Shown: one piece after another, positions 33,444-42,280 of the stretch
Layout of the letters: every line of letters starts with the position of its first letter
Position numbering within the stretch: the first letter of the stretch is position 1
NCBI GenBank assembly: GCA_025808415.1
Contig: CP075525.1
Location: 1,287,501-1,351,500 of the forward strand
Direction: 5' to 3'
Source: Cyclobacteriaceae bacterium
Lineage (GTDB): Bacteria > Bacteroidota > Bacteroidia > Cytophagales > Cyclobacteriaceae
DNA: 64,000 nt
The notes under the pieces: generated by a model
Told to the model about the DNA's origin: nothing
The model's input: only the letters and a program-made list of their open reading frames with translations
Database searches by the model: none
Position numbers and translations under genes: made by a program

Positions 33444-34709
33444 TCAATTTCTTTTCAACCCCATTCCTATAACAGCAAGCATAATTAAAATCACTCCGAT
33501 GAGTAACATGTTAACCAGTTTACCCAATTGCATGGTAAAGAGCAACGTGTCAACTTTTCCTGTTTTCAGAAATACCCAATCGCTTGCTATTCGGGTTGCC
33601 AGATCGGGATTGCCGGTTTCCAAAACAATTATTCCATCGCCTGTAACAGGGTTGATCCTAATGGCTGTGTTGATTGGTGGTGTACTTTTTCCATCATGCC
33701 CAAAGATGTCTTCATTATTTTCTATACCTATATAGAGCATGCAACCTAAGCCAAATATTTTTTCACCCATGATGTCCCAGTGGGCCTCTCTCATGGACTT
33801 TAGGGTTGAAGGGCTCAACAGACCTCTACCGATGGGTTCTCCATTCTTGCCACGTAGAAATAATTGAAAGAAAATTTCCAAATCAGCTAGTGATGTGTAA
33901 AGTGATGCCGCAGCTAACGATGAGTAGTAGAAATGAGGCGCGGACGTCCTGTTACTATTGAAGAACTCACATAGCCTGTTATTTAAAGTATCATTCATTA
34001 TGAACGTGCTGCTGGTCATGTTCAGCGGCTTGAACAAATTGCCCACCATAAAATCGTTGAATGATTGACCGCTTGTTTCTTCCACCAATAGTTGCAGGAG
34101 GGTATAACCACCACCTGAGTATTTCCACCGGGAGCCGGGCTGGATCCCAACTTCTACCTTACCACTTCTCCCCTCGTCTGCATCTTTTGCTTTGGTAAGT
34201 GATGCTTCGAGCGTTTGCACTGAATCTGGGTTTGCAAAACCACTATAGCCAAGTTCATCCGTTAAACCAGCGGTGTGGCTAAGAAGTTTTCTAGTGGTTA
34301 CTTGTTCAATATCAAATTTGCTTGGTGGTAACTGCCACCTTGTAAGGTATATACTAACAGGAGTATCCAGTTTTATTTTTCCCATTTCAGTCAGTTTCAT
34401 TATCCCCACGGCAGATACAAATTTTGAAAGAGATGAGACCTGAAAAATTGTGTTTCTGTCTACTGGTTTATTATGGGAATAAAAAAGCTCCTTTTCAACT
34501 TCACCATTCTTCATGATTGCCATGGCAAAGTTTCCAATGAATTCCTTATGACAAATCTCTTTGACTGCGGTAGCAAATGAATCTGAGTCAATGTTTTTTG
34601 TGAGGGGTTTATGCCACCAGCCGTTTAATGAACCATAGACTGTTATACTTGTCCAGACGAAGGAGAGGATGATTACAGCAATGGCATATTTGATGATTTT
34701 TTCTTTCAT
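33444..34709 (-). CDS. Serine hydrolase (class C beta-lactamase/PBP4-like) with C-terminal helix
   Basis: A 421-aa protein from Met 34709 (the frame opens at 34778). An N-terminal membrane anchor or signal (KYAIAVIILSFVWTSITVYG) precedes the beta-lactamase fold. The SxxK motif SLSK (Ser93, Lys96) lies in IFQVSSLSKF, the Tyr motif is YSGGGY, and HDGKSTPP stands in for the third motif. A second hydrophobic helix near the C-terminus (LVNMLLIGVILIMLAVIGMG) makes it membrane-anchored at both ends. It may hydrolyse peptides or esters; antibiotic resistance is not implied by the sequence alone. Confidence 0.82.
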   Translation of the reverse strand: MKEKIIKYAIAVIILSFVWTSITVYGSLNGWWHKPLTKNIDSDSFATAVKEICHKEFIGNFAMAIMKNGEVEKELFYSHNKPVDRNTIFQVSSLSKFVSAVGIMKLTEMGKIKLDTPVSIYLTRWQLPPSKFDIEQVTTRKLLSHTAGLTDELGYSGFANPDSVQTLEASLTKAKDADEGRSGKVEVGIQPGSRWKYSGGGYTLLQLLVEETSGQSFNDFMVGNLFKPLNMTSSTFIMNDTLNNRLCEFFNSNRTSAPHFYYSSLAAASLYTSLADLEIFFQLFLRGKNGEPIGRGLLSPSTLKSMREAHWDIMGEKIFGLGCMLYIGIENNEDIFGHDGKSTPPINTAIRINPVTGDGIIVLETGNPDLATRIASDWVFLKTGKVDTLLFTMQLGKLVNMLLIGVILIMLAVIGMGLKRN

Positions 34710-34750
34710 ACAAAATTCTTTACTCACTGAAAAAGATTTGTGAAAGGTAT

Positions 34751-34805
34751 AACCACATAGAACCATAGCATTGATCAACTATGTGTTCTATGTTTCTATG
34801 TGGTT
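34751..34805. repeat. Palindromic repeat with 18-bp arms
   Basis: Arms AACCACATAGAACCATAG (34751-34768) and CTATGTTTCTATGTGGTT (34788-34805) pair with one mismatch around a 19-nt centre. It lies between the start of the serine hydrolase (34709) and the stop of the XRE gene (34835), so it would form a hairpin in the transcript of that gene. It resembles dispersed REP-like palindromes of Bacteroidota; no coding role. Confidence 0.6.
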
Positions 34806-34834
34806 AAAATCTTGGTTTTTGCGCGCTTAAAATA

Positions 34835-35662
34835 TCAAGCACTCAGCGCCACCTGGCTTGTTGGTGATTTGGATAAGTACTCATACCCCCGGTACAGCAC
34901 CAGTATCTCTACAATAATGGCCGGAATCATAATCACGTAAGCAATAAAGAAAAGCAATACCGTAACCAGCGTACAACCAATAAGTATTTCAAGAATGCCT
35001 GCAGCACGCGCCAGTTCACCCATACCATCCTGAAGGCGCAGGAGTGCAATACCAAATACAATGGTTAATGTTCCCGAAACAATGGCTGCTATGGAATACG
35101 GCAACCATAATTGTTCTGTGCTATCAGAGAAAAGTGTTACACTATCCAGTATACCAACACCCAGTACAGTTGCCATCATCAGGTAGGCGCCAAGGGTAAG
35201 TAATTTGTTTTCGAAGAGTTTACTTAAAAGGATGAATCCACGGGCAAATAAGATGTACGAAGTCATCATAACAATGCTTAAGCCTATGTACACCAGGTTA
35301 ATCCATTGTTCCCATGAACGATCCTTCGTCAGCCATGCAATATCCATCGCGGTTAAGCAAATTTCTACCGCAAGATAAATGGCTCCGGCAATCACAGACG
35401 TCAGCAGTATACCGCGACCGGAATGTTCCAATTGTTCAGTTTTTGTTTCCATGTTAGTGGGTTTCGTTAAAAATGTTTCAGGCGATTCCCCCAAGGCGTT
35501 CAGCAGGATTTTAACAGTGGATACGCGCGGCAACACTTCCCCTGCTTCTATGCGTTGGATGGTGCGCACGCTCACATTACTTTTTTCTACAAGTTCTTCC
35601 TGGGTGAGGTTTAGTTCCTTTCGCAGGGCGGTTAAGCGCCTGCCGAGTTCGGGCTGTTGCAT
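34835..35662 (-). CDS. XRE-type regulator fused to a membrane domain
   Basis: A 275-aa protein. The N-terminal helix-turn-helix (about 8-62) reads LGRRLTALRKELNLTQEELV, then NVSVRTIQRIEAGEVLPRVS. After a linker, the C-terminal part (about 82-262) has six or so membrane helices. Such HTH-membrane proteins may couple a membrane signal to transcription. A repeat-containing palindrome lies upstream (35721-35752), a candidate autoregulatory site. No partner gene is apparent. Confidence 0.8.
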   Translation of the reverse strand: MQQPELGRRLTALRKELNLTQEELVEKSNVSVRTIQRIEAGEVLPRVSTVKILLNALGESPETFLTKPTNMETKTEQLEHSGRGILLTSVIAGAIYLAVEICLTAMDIAWLTKDRSWEQWINLVYIGLSIVMMTSYILFARGFILLSKLFENKLLTLGAYLMMATVLGVGILDSVTLFSDSTEQLWLPYSIAAIVSGTLTIVFGIALLRLQDGMGELARAAGILEILIGCTLVTVLLFFIAYVIMIPAIIVEILVLYRGYEYLSKSPTSQVALSA

Positions 35663-35720
35663 TGTACAATACGGTTTAGCTTTGCAATGATACGGCTAAT
35701 ACCCGTTGGGGATAGCGGAT

Positions 35721-35752
35721 TTACCCCGTCATTTGCCCGTCATTTGGGGTAA
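35721..35752. promoter_or_regulatory. Candidate operator upstream of the XRE-membrane regulator
   Basis: Inverted repeat TTACCCC (35721-35727) and GGGGTAA (35746-35752) enclose two direct copies of CCGTCATTTG spaced 11 bp, one helical turn. It lies 59-90 bp before the start of the XRE gene. Helically phased repeats suit cooperative binding; the binding protein is inferred. Confidence 0.4.
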
Positions 35753-35832
35753 GGTGCATTTCGACTGCATTCAACTCAATTTGGAAAGCAATTGATTGAG
35801 GCTTTTGAAAGAACACTACAATATGAATGGGT

Positions 35833-36288
35833 TTAAACTTCGGGAATCAACCCACCGAGCATGATGGTGGGCTTCATAATTACCCTGGCAGTAATTGAAT
35901 TTGTGATCAGGCAGGCTGCTTCGGCTTTTTGCAAAACCCGTCCAGCCCGATCACCATCTTTTTCATGCACAATAACCAAGTGAGGCTCCAGCAAGATTTC
36001 TGTCATTTTATACTTGCCATCAACCAAGGCAAGCGTGCCAATTGCCTTGCAGGTAAAACTTTCAAATTCCAGCTTTGAGTTTTCGGCAATTGCCAAAAAG
36101 GTCGTCATGAGGCAACTGCTAACTGCTGCTGTAAATAAGTGCTCGGGTGACCAAATACCTTCAACGCCCTTGGGAAAGGGTGGGGGTGTGGCAACTTCAA
36201 CGGTATTATCCAGTTCTTCGGATGATAAAATACCCTGCCGGTCGTGACGCCAGCCCAGGTTTACGGTATACGAATGGTTGGTATTCAT
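35833..36288 (-). CDS. OsmC/Ohr-family peroxiredoxin
   Basis: A 151-aa protein from Met 36288. The two OsmC cysteines are present in SSCLMTTFLAIAEN and EAACLITNSI, and the characteristic FESFTCKAIGTLA strand follows the first. The family reduces organic hydroperoxides with thiols in the cytoplasm. The remaining 18 nt of the frame up to 36306 are probably untranslated. It stands alone, divergent from the amidohydrolase operon across about 225 bp. Confidence 0.85.
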   Translation of the reverse strand: MNTNHSYTVNLGWRHDRQGILSSEELDNTVEVATPPPFPKGVEGIWSPEHLFTAAVSSCLMTTFLAIAENSKLEFESFTCKAIGTLALVDGKYKMTEILLEPHLVIVHEKDGDRAGRVLQKAEAACLITNSITARVIMKPTIMLGGLIPEV

Positions 36289-36450
36289 TTGCTCTATTTT
36301 CAACAAATATGCTTTGGTGCCAACGGCTCATGTATGACTTAAGTCACATAACAGACAGATTTTTGTTAACAGGATTTAAATAGCTCTAAACATGCTTTTT
36401 CTTGCAGTCATGACCATCGAATGAAAAAATAAGCCATCCATGTATTCTGG

Positions 36451-36480
36451 TTGACCGGATAAGCCAATCGCTCTATCTTG
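36451..36480 (+). promoter_or_regulatory. Candidate Bacteroidota promoter of the amidohydrolase operon
   Basis: TTG at 36451-36453, then 20 nt, then TATCTTG at 36474-36480, close to the TTG-N20-TAnnTTTG pattern. The operon start follows at 36513. Confidence 0.42.
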
Positions 36481-36512
36481 CCGGGGTAGTTCCTAATCTT
36501 AAACTAAGTTTC

Positions 36513-38210
36513 ATGAATCGATTTTACCGAATACCCCGGCAATGGCTTGCCTTGTTGCTTTGCTGGACATTCCTGGGCGTATATGCGCAGGAGGAGGTTA
36601 AGTTGGCCCCCGTTACCCGAACGTATGCCATCACCAATGTAAACATTTATCAGGGCCCCGGCCGAAAGGTAGATATGGGCACCGTTATTATCCGTAACGG
36701 CATTATTCAAAATGTTGGTAAGAACCTGGCCATCCCTGCCGATGCTATAGTTATTAAGGCCGACAGTATGTATGTATATGCCGGTTTTATTGATGGCTAT
36801 TCGCGCGTGGGGGTTACTAAGCCTAAAGAGGAGCCTAATCGTGAGCGTCCGAAAGATCCGGGTAATCCGGAGCCTGCACAGGCAGGAATTACTCCACAAA
36901 ACGATGTTCGCACTTCATTAAACCCTGCAGAGAAATCCGTTGAGGATTTACGTGCACTTGGATTCACCACGGCACAGGTTGTACCCTATGGTGGTATGCT
37001 TCCAGGCAGCGCGGCAATCATTCAATTGGGTGGGGCTTCTGCCAATGACATGGTGTTGTCGGGCAATTCTGCTTTTTATTCAGAGTTGACTCCTGCCCAG
37101 CGTGTTTATCCAAATACCGTTATTGGTGTGATGTCCAAATACCGTGAGTTGTACCGTCAAGCCTCACAGGCAAAAGCGTACGAGAATTTGTATGCTTCTA
37201 ACCGTGCTGGCCTTGAGCGGCCGGTTAGTGATAAAATACTGGAAGCATTTTACCCGGTTATCGATAAGCGCGTGCCTGTGTTGTTTAAGGCCGAACGCAA
37301 CCTTGATATCAATCGGATAATACTTTTGCAAAAAGACCTTGGCTTTAACGTTGTATTGGGCGATGTAAAAGAAGGTTGGGATATGCTCAATAAAATTAAA
37401 GCAGCCAATGCAAAAGTTTTCTTAAGTCTTGATTTGCCTGAAGCTGTTAAGGAAGAGAAAAAAGACGAGAAGAAAGAGGAATCAAAAAAACCGGCAGATG
37501 CCGAAAAGGAAGCACTCGAAAAAAGAAAAGCCGAAACTATTGCACAGTATACAGCACAGGCATCGGTTTTCCAGAAAGCCGGTATTACGTTTGGTTTTTC
37601 TACCGCCTCTGCAAAAGCAAAAGATATACCCGCCAACCTGCGCAGGATGATCGCTGCCGGTTTAACCGAAGACCAGGCCCTTGCGGCACTTACCACCACA
37701 CCGGCACTACTGCTGGGCATTGCTGACCGTGTGGGTACGGTAGACAATGGAAAAATCGCCAACCTGGTCATTACCGATAAGTCATACTTTAACGAAAAAT
37801 CAAAAGTGCGTTATGTGTTTGTGGATGGTGTGATGTACAAATATGAAGTTAAAGAGGAGAAGAAGACGGATGCCAAAAACGGAAATGGTAAAAAGGCCGA
37901 TCCGAACGGCAAGTGGTCATACACCACCGAAACACCACAAGGTAACTCAACCGGTGTAATTAAAATCAAAAATGATGGCGGATCGTATTCCGGCACGATT
38001 ACCAACAGCATGAGTGGTCAGGAAACGGAATTGAACTCCATTGTGGTAGAAGGAAATTCCATGACGTTTACGTTCGGTTTTAATGCGGGTGGAGGCACCA
38101 TGACCATTGAAGTGAGCCTTACTATTGATGGCAACGACTTTGAAGGAACCATGTCGGTAGGCAACTTCGGAAGTTTCCCGATGAAAGGTTCAAAAGACCC
38201 TAACCAATAA
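36513..38210 (+). CDS. Amidohydrolase-like protein lacking the HxH metal motif, with C-terminal beta domain
   Basis: A 565-aa exported protein with a signal peptide ending GVYAQ. The amidohydrolase-like region (about 35-450) has the family's opening, DMGTVIIRNGIIQNVGK, but the metal-binding HxH is replaced: YAGFIDGYSRVG, where D94, Tyr96 and Arg98 stand at the Asp and His positions. The Lys-rich insertion at about 310-335 is unusual. The last 90 residues form a lipocalin-like beta domain. It is probably not an active amidohydrolase. It is the first gene of a three-gene operon, 12 bp before the active homologue. Confidence 0.8.
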   Translation: MNRFYRIPRQWLALLLCWTFLGVYAQEEVKLAPVTRTYAITNVNIYQGPGRKVDMGTVIIRNGIIQNVGKNLAIPADAIVIKADSMYVYAGFIDGYSRVGVTKPKEEPNRERPKDPGNPEPAQAGITPQNDVRTSLNPAEKSVEDLRALGFTTAQVVPYGGMLPGSAAIIQLGGASANDMVLSGNSAFYSELTPAQRVYPNTVIGVMSKYRELYRQASQAKAYENLYASNRAGLERPVSDKILEAFYPVIDKRVPVLFKAERNLDINRIILLQKDLGFNVVLGDVKEGWDMLNKIKAANAKVFLSLDLPEAVKEEKKDEKKEESKKPADAEKEALEKRKAETIAQYTAQASVFQKAGITFGFSTASAKAKDIPANLRRMIAAGLTEDQALAALTTTPALLLGIADRVGTVDNGKIANLVITDKSYFNEKSKVRYVFVDGVMYKYEVKEEKKTDAKNGNGKKADPNGKWSYTTETPQGNSTGVIKIKNDGGSYSGTITNSMSGQETELNSIVVEGNSMTFTFGFNAGGGTMTIEVSLTIDGNDFEGTMSVGNFGSFPMKGSKDPNQ

Positions 38211-38222
38211 TCAGCAAGCATT

Positions 38223-39608
38223 ATGAAAAGGATATTAATAACATGTATAGTTTTCGCCTCGGTAAGCCTTGTGCAGGCACAAGTGGAACGTGGCAACGTG
38301 CTGATAAAAGGAGGCACGGTATTAACCGTAACCAAAGGAACCCTTGAAAACACCGATGTATTGGTGCGTGACGGTAAGATCAGCCAGATTGGAAAAGCAA
38401 TTGCCGCACCATCTGGTTTTCGCGTTATTGATGCTGCCGGCATGTTTGTAATGCCAGGCATTATTGATGCGCATTCGCATGCCGGTATTGATGCCATCAA
38501 CGAAGCTACTGCACCGGTAACGGCCGAAGTTTTCACGGGCGATGCCGTGAACCCATTTCAGGTGGGTTTATACCGGGCTTTGGCCGGAGGTGTAACCGCT
38601 ATTCACGCCATGCATGGCTCGGCCAATGCCATTGGAGGTGAATGTGAAACATTGAAGCTTCGCTATGGCGTAAAAGATCCGGAAGCCATGAAAATGGAAG
38701 GTGCCCCGCGAACCATTAAGTTTGCTTTGGGTGAAAATCCTACGCGTGTCCATGGAAGCGGCAACGGCATTGTACCGCGTACCCGTATGGGCGTTGAGTT
38801 TGTTATCCGTGAGGCTTTCTCACAAGGCAAGGCTTATATGGAAGCATGGGATGCCTACAACAAAGCCAAAGTGCAAAAAGGTTTTCGGGGCACACCGCCA
38901 GCCTACAACAAACGCCTTGAAACCATGGCCGATATTTTACGCGGCAACATCATCATTCACTGCCATTCGTATCGGGCCGATGAAATTTACATGTTGTTAA
39001 ATGTTTGCAAAGATTTTGGTATTAAGCGCCTGGTGTTCCAGCACGTAAATGAAGGCTTTAAAGTAGCACCTGAGTTGGCTGCATTCGGTGCAGGGGCATC
39101 CGTATTTTCCGATTGGTGGGCATATAAGTTTGAAGTGTATTACTCAACAGCCTATAACGCGGCCATTTTAACCCGCAATGGTGTTACAACCTCCATCAAC
39201 TCCGATGATGGCGAACTGATGCGCCACTTGTACCACGAGGCGGGCAAAACACAAAAGTATGGTCAGCTTACCGATGATGAAGCATTGGCATTGATTACCA
39301 TTAACCCAGCCAAACAATTGGGTATTGATAGTCGGGTGGGTTCCATTGAAGTGGGCAAGGAAGCAGATATCGCCATCTTCAAAAACCATCCGCTTTCCAT
39401 TTATACGATTCCTATGGTCACGATTGTGGATGGCATAGTTCGCTTTGATCGCGAAAAGGATGCCGATGATCAGCGCATTTATGTTGATCCCAGGCAGACC
39501 ATTGATGTTACGCTGCACACCAGCTCCGGTCATGATCATGAAAGTTGCATGCAAGGTGCCGTGTATGAAACCGCAAAATTGTTTGGCTTTAACCTTTTGG
39601 AGAAATGA
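38223..39608 (+). CDS. Exported amidohydrolase with intact metal site
   Basis: A 461-aa exported metal-dependent hydrolase of the imidazolonepropionase-like group. A signal peptide ends LVQAQ. The HxH motif is present (GIIDAHSHAG, His84 and His86), as are HCHSYRADEIY, FQHVNEG and the Asp metal ligand in NSDDGELM. Such enzymes hydrolyse amide or lactam-like bonds; the substrate here is unknown. It lies between two homologues that have lost the HxH motif and overlaps the third by 4 bp, implying one transcript and probably one complex. Confidence 0.85.
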   Translation: MKRILITCIVFASVSLVQAQVERGNVLIKGGTVLTVTKGTLENTDVLVRDGKISQIGKAIAAPSGFRVIDAAGMFVMPGIIDAHSHAGIDAINEATAPVTAEVFTGDAVNPFQVGLYRALAGGVTAIHAMHGSANAIGGECETLKLRYGVKDPEAMKMEGAPRTIKFALGENPTRVHGSGNGIVPRTRMGVEFVIREAFSQGKAYMEAWDAYNKAKVQKGFRGTPPAYNKRLETMADILRGNIIIHCHSYRADEIYMLLNVCKDFGIKRLVFQHVNEGFKVAPELAAFGAGASVFSDWWAYKFEVYYSTAYNAAILTRNGVTTSINSDDGELMRHLYHEAGKTQKYGQLTDDEALALITINPAKQLGIDSRVGSIEVGKEADIAIFKNHPLSIYTIPMVTIVDGIVRFDREKDADDQRIYVDPRQTIDVTLHTSSGHDHESCMQGAVYETAKLFGFNLLEK

Positions 39609-40909
39609 GAACTACAATTATAAAATTGTCGGCACTTCTATTAATTTTTACAGTCCTGACCCATACGCTACACGCGCAAAGCCCTAAAGGTAAAAGCGGA
39701 ACATTTGCCCTGACAGGAGCCACCATTGAAACCATAACCAAAGGTGTTATCCAAAACGGAACGGTGGTTATCAGTGATGGAAAAATTACGGCAGTGGGAA
39801 CCAACGTTACCATTCCGCAAGGTGCTACGGTTATCGATTGTAAAGGAAAATTTATTTACCCGGGCATGATTGATGGCGGTTCCATACTTGGTCTTTCTGA
39901 AGTAGGCTCCGATCCCCGCACTAACGACTACAACGAAGTTGGCGATGTGATTCCTCAGATGAAAGCTCTTGCCGCTGTTAACCCCAACGCAGTTGCTATA
40001 CCCATTACACGTGTGAGCGGGGTGACCACAACATTGGTTGTTCCGCAAGGCGGATTGTTTTCCGGAACGGCTTCCCTGATCAATCTGCATGGCTACACAC
40101 CCGATCAAATGTATGCCGGGTTCGATGCGGTAGTGATGAATTTTCCGGCCACCGGAAGAAGAGGATTCTTCGATCGCAGATCGGATGAGGATATTAAAAA
40201 GGCCAATGAAAAGAGTCTGGCAAAAATAAACGAGGTGTGGGAGAAGGCCGTTCAATACCATAAACTGGATTCGGCCAATAAGGGCAAGGTTGAATACTAT
40301 CCTCAGCTTGCTGCCCTATTACCTGTTGTTCGCGGTGAGCGTACGTTGCTAGTCGATGTTAATGCCTCAAAGGATATTCAGGCTGCCATTAAATGGGTTC
40401 AGGAAAAGAAGGTGAAGAAAGTGATCTTCTCCGGTGTTTCAGAAGGCTGGCGCGTGGCCGATGAACTTGCCAAAGCAAAAATTCCGGTAATTGCCGGTCC
40501 GGTACAAAGCTTGCCGACCCGTGAGTATGATCGTTATGATCGTCCGTATGCCAACCCGGGGTTAATGCGTAAGGCAGGTGTAACCGTTGCCCTTCAGGCC
40601 GGTGATCGTAACATGAACTATCGCAACTTGCCCTATCATGCAGGTTTTGCTGCTGCCTATGGCATGGGACGGGAAGAAGCATTGAAGGCCGTTACCATTG
40701 TGCCGGCACAACTTTTTGGTGTGGCCGATAAGTTAGGTTCCATCGAAACCGGTAAGAGTGCCACGCTTTTTGTTTGTGATGGCGATCCTTTCGAAACAAA
40801 AACGCAGGTACAACATGTGTTTATTGAAGGCTGGCAGATGCCGATGGTAAGCCGCCAGACGGAGTTGTACGATGAATTTTTGCAACGTTCACCTGGTGTT
40901 AAGAAATGA
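39605..40909 (+). CDS. Amidohydrolase-like protein lacking the HxH metal motif
   Basis: A 434-aa exported protein (signal peptide ending TLHAQ) of the amidohydrolase fold. The opening TKGVIQNGTVVISDGKITAV is typical, but the HxH position reads YPGMIDGGSILGLSEVG, with Gly92 and Ile94 in place of His. The C-terminal LGSIETGKSATLFVCDGDPF is the usual family end. Loss of the first two metal ligands suggests a non-catalytic partner or a different chemistry. Its start overlaps the stop of the active homologue (ATGA). Confidence 0.82.
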   Translation: MRTTIIKLSALLLIFTVLTHTLHAQSPKGKSGTFALTGATIETITKGVIQNGTVVISDGKITAVGTNVTIPQGATVIDCKGKFIYPGMIDGGSILGLSEVGSDPRTNDYNEVGDVIPQMKALAAVNPNAVAIPITRVSGVTTTLVVPQGGLFSGTASLINLHGYTPDQMYAGFDAVVMNFPATGRRGFFDRRSDEDIKKANEKSLAKINEVWEKAVQYHKLDSANKGKVEYYPQLAALLPVVRGERTLLVDVNASKDIQAAIKWVQEKKVKKVIFSGVSEGWRVADELAKAKIPVIAGPVQSLPTREYDRYDRPYANPGLMRKAGVTVALQAGDRNMNYRNLPYHAGFAAAYGMGREEALKAVTIVPAQLFGVADKLGSIETGKSATLFVCDGDPFETKTQVQHVFIEGWQMPMVSRQTELYDEFLQRSPGVKK

Positions 40910-40952
40910 TAAGTTAATGAGATGATTAGCTAATTTGTTAATTAGCTGATGG

Positions 40953-40992
40953 ATTAAAAAGCTAATCTGATGTTTCAGGTTGGCTTTTTTTA
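40953..40992 (+). terminator. Terminator of the amidohydrolase operon
   Basis: Stem AAGCTAATCTGA with TTCAGGTTGGCTT (some G-T pairs) around a 3-nt loop, followed by a T-run at 40985-40991. It lies about 45 bp after the last stop of the operon. Confidence 0.6.
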
Positions 40993-41039
40993 TCTGAGTC
41001 TTAGCAAAAATACCCTAAACCATTGTCTGCTATTATTAC

Positions 41040-41099
41040 CCCGCGGATTTCGCTGATAAACGCAGATAGTTTTCTGCGAAGATTCGCGGGATCAGCGGG
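41040..41099. repeat. Palindromic repeat with 27-nt imperfect arms
   Basis: Arms 41040-41066 (beginning CCCGCGGATTTCGC) and 41073-41099 (ending GGGATCAGCGGG) pair with several mismatches around a 6-nt loop. The ACGCAGA/TCTGCG core resembles repeats widely dispersed in Bacteroidota and Chlorobiota genomes. It has no coding potential. Confidence 0.6.
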
Positions 41100-41346
41100 A
41101 ACCAAAGTTTGGGATATAAATCGGATGCTCACATTTTTTATTCAGCATAATCCCTTGATTACCTCATCCTTTCCCCTCTCTTCTAGGAGAAGAGTGTCTG
41201 TACGGGTATAGGGCGAAGGTTAATTATTAAGCACATCAAACAGTAATCATTTTGAGGTTGACTTTTTCAGCATCAAATCAACGCATCAACGAATTGCCCA
41301 ATTAACCCATTGGCGAATTGACCATCGAAGTGTTATTTTTAGCATT

Positions 41347-42261
41347 ATGGGCAGTCAGCAGCGATGGAATCAGTTAAGCGCACTACGCATCCGCAGAATC
41401 AACATTGAGCGGATGATTAAAGACACCCTGTTTATTTCCTCGGGTGTTTTGGCGGCTGGGTTCGGATTGAAGGGCTTCTTGCTTCCAAATAAATTTTTGG
41501 ATGGAGGAGTAATGGGTATTTCCTTACTGGTGAATGTTCTCACCGAAATAAATTTAGCATACCTCGTATTCATTATTAATTTACCCTTTGTGGTAATAGC
41601 CTACACACAGGTGTCAAAAAAGTTCGCTGCAAAAACATTACTCGCAATTTTTCTGTTGGCTGTTGTGTTGCGCTTTCTTGAATTTCCTATTATTACTTCC
41701 GACAAATTGTTAATCTCCGTGTTTGGTGGATTTTTTCTGGGAGCCGGTATAGGCCTTTCCATACGCGGTGGTAGTGTACTTGATGGTACTGAAGTGCTGG
41801 CCATTTACAGTAGCCGAAAAACCACTCTTACCGTGGGTGACTTCATCCTGATTTTCAACATTGTAATTTTTTCGGTGGCAGCCTATGTCATCAATATTGA
41901 AACGGCCTTGTATGCCATACTTACCTACCTGGTGGCTTCCAAAACAGTTGACTTTGTTGTACACGGTATTGAAGAATACACCAGTGTGATGATCATCTCC
42001 GAGCGCAGTGATGAAATCAAGCGTGCCATTACCGGTAAAATGGGAAGGGGAGTAACTATTTTGAAAGGTAGTGGCGGATACGGAAAAACCGGGCATCGTA
42101 CCAAAGATTATGATGTGATTTATACCGTTATTACGCGCCTGGAACTCCAGAAAATGAAAACTGAAATTGCCAAGATTGATGAGAATGCTTTCGTGGTAGA
42201 GAACAGTGTTAACGATATTAAGGGTGGCATGATCAAGAAGCGGCCGTTAGAGGGTGAGTGA
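41347..42261 (+). CDS. YitT-family membrane protein with DUF2179 domain
   Basis: A 304-aa protein. The YitT membrane domain (about 28-205) has five helices and the motifs GFLLPNKFLDGGVMGISLL and GIGLSIRGGSVLDGTEVLA. The cytoplasmic DUF2179 domain (about 215-295) has YTSVMIISERSDEIKRAITG and GRGVTILKGSGGYGKTGH. Members are conserved in Bacteroidota and Firmicutes and may be transporters; the substrate is not established. The start could also be a later Met (41413), which would remove 22 basic residues. Confidence 0.85.
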   Translation: MGSQQRWNQLSALRIRRINIERMIKDTLFISSGVLAAGFGLKGFLLPNKFLDGGVMGISLLVNVLTEINLAYLVFIINLPFVVIAYTQVSKKFAAKTLLAIFLLAVVLRFLEFPIITSDKLLISVFGGFFLGAGIGLSIRGGSVLDGTEVLAIYSSRKTTLTVGDFILIFNIVIFSVAAYVINIETALYAILTYLVASKTVDFVVHGIEEYTSVMIISERSDEIKRAITGKMGRGVTILKGSGGYGKTGHRTKDYDVIYTVITRLELQKMKTEIAKIDENAFVVENSVNDIKGGMIKKRPLEGE

Positions 42262-42280
42262 TGCGATCAAAAAGACTGCC

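Larger units (their letters stand above)
40915..41346. repeat. Repeat-rich intergenic region of about 430 bp
   Basis: No gene is seen. It contains AGCTAATT/AATTAGCT (about 40928-40947), a terminator (40953-40992), a 27-nt-arm palindrome (41040-41099), a CTCTTCT/AGAAGAG hairpin (about 41177-41193) and several short inverted words near 41285-41325. It resembles a landing zone for REP-type elements between the amidohydrolase operon and the YitT gene. Confidence 0.6.

Noticed and set aside
39668..40261. 197-codon minus-strand frame inside the third amidohydrolase-like gene
   Set aside because: Antisense shadow with His/Gly-rich meaningless translation; the plus-strand gene is coupled to its neighbours.
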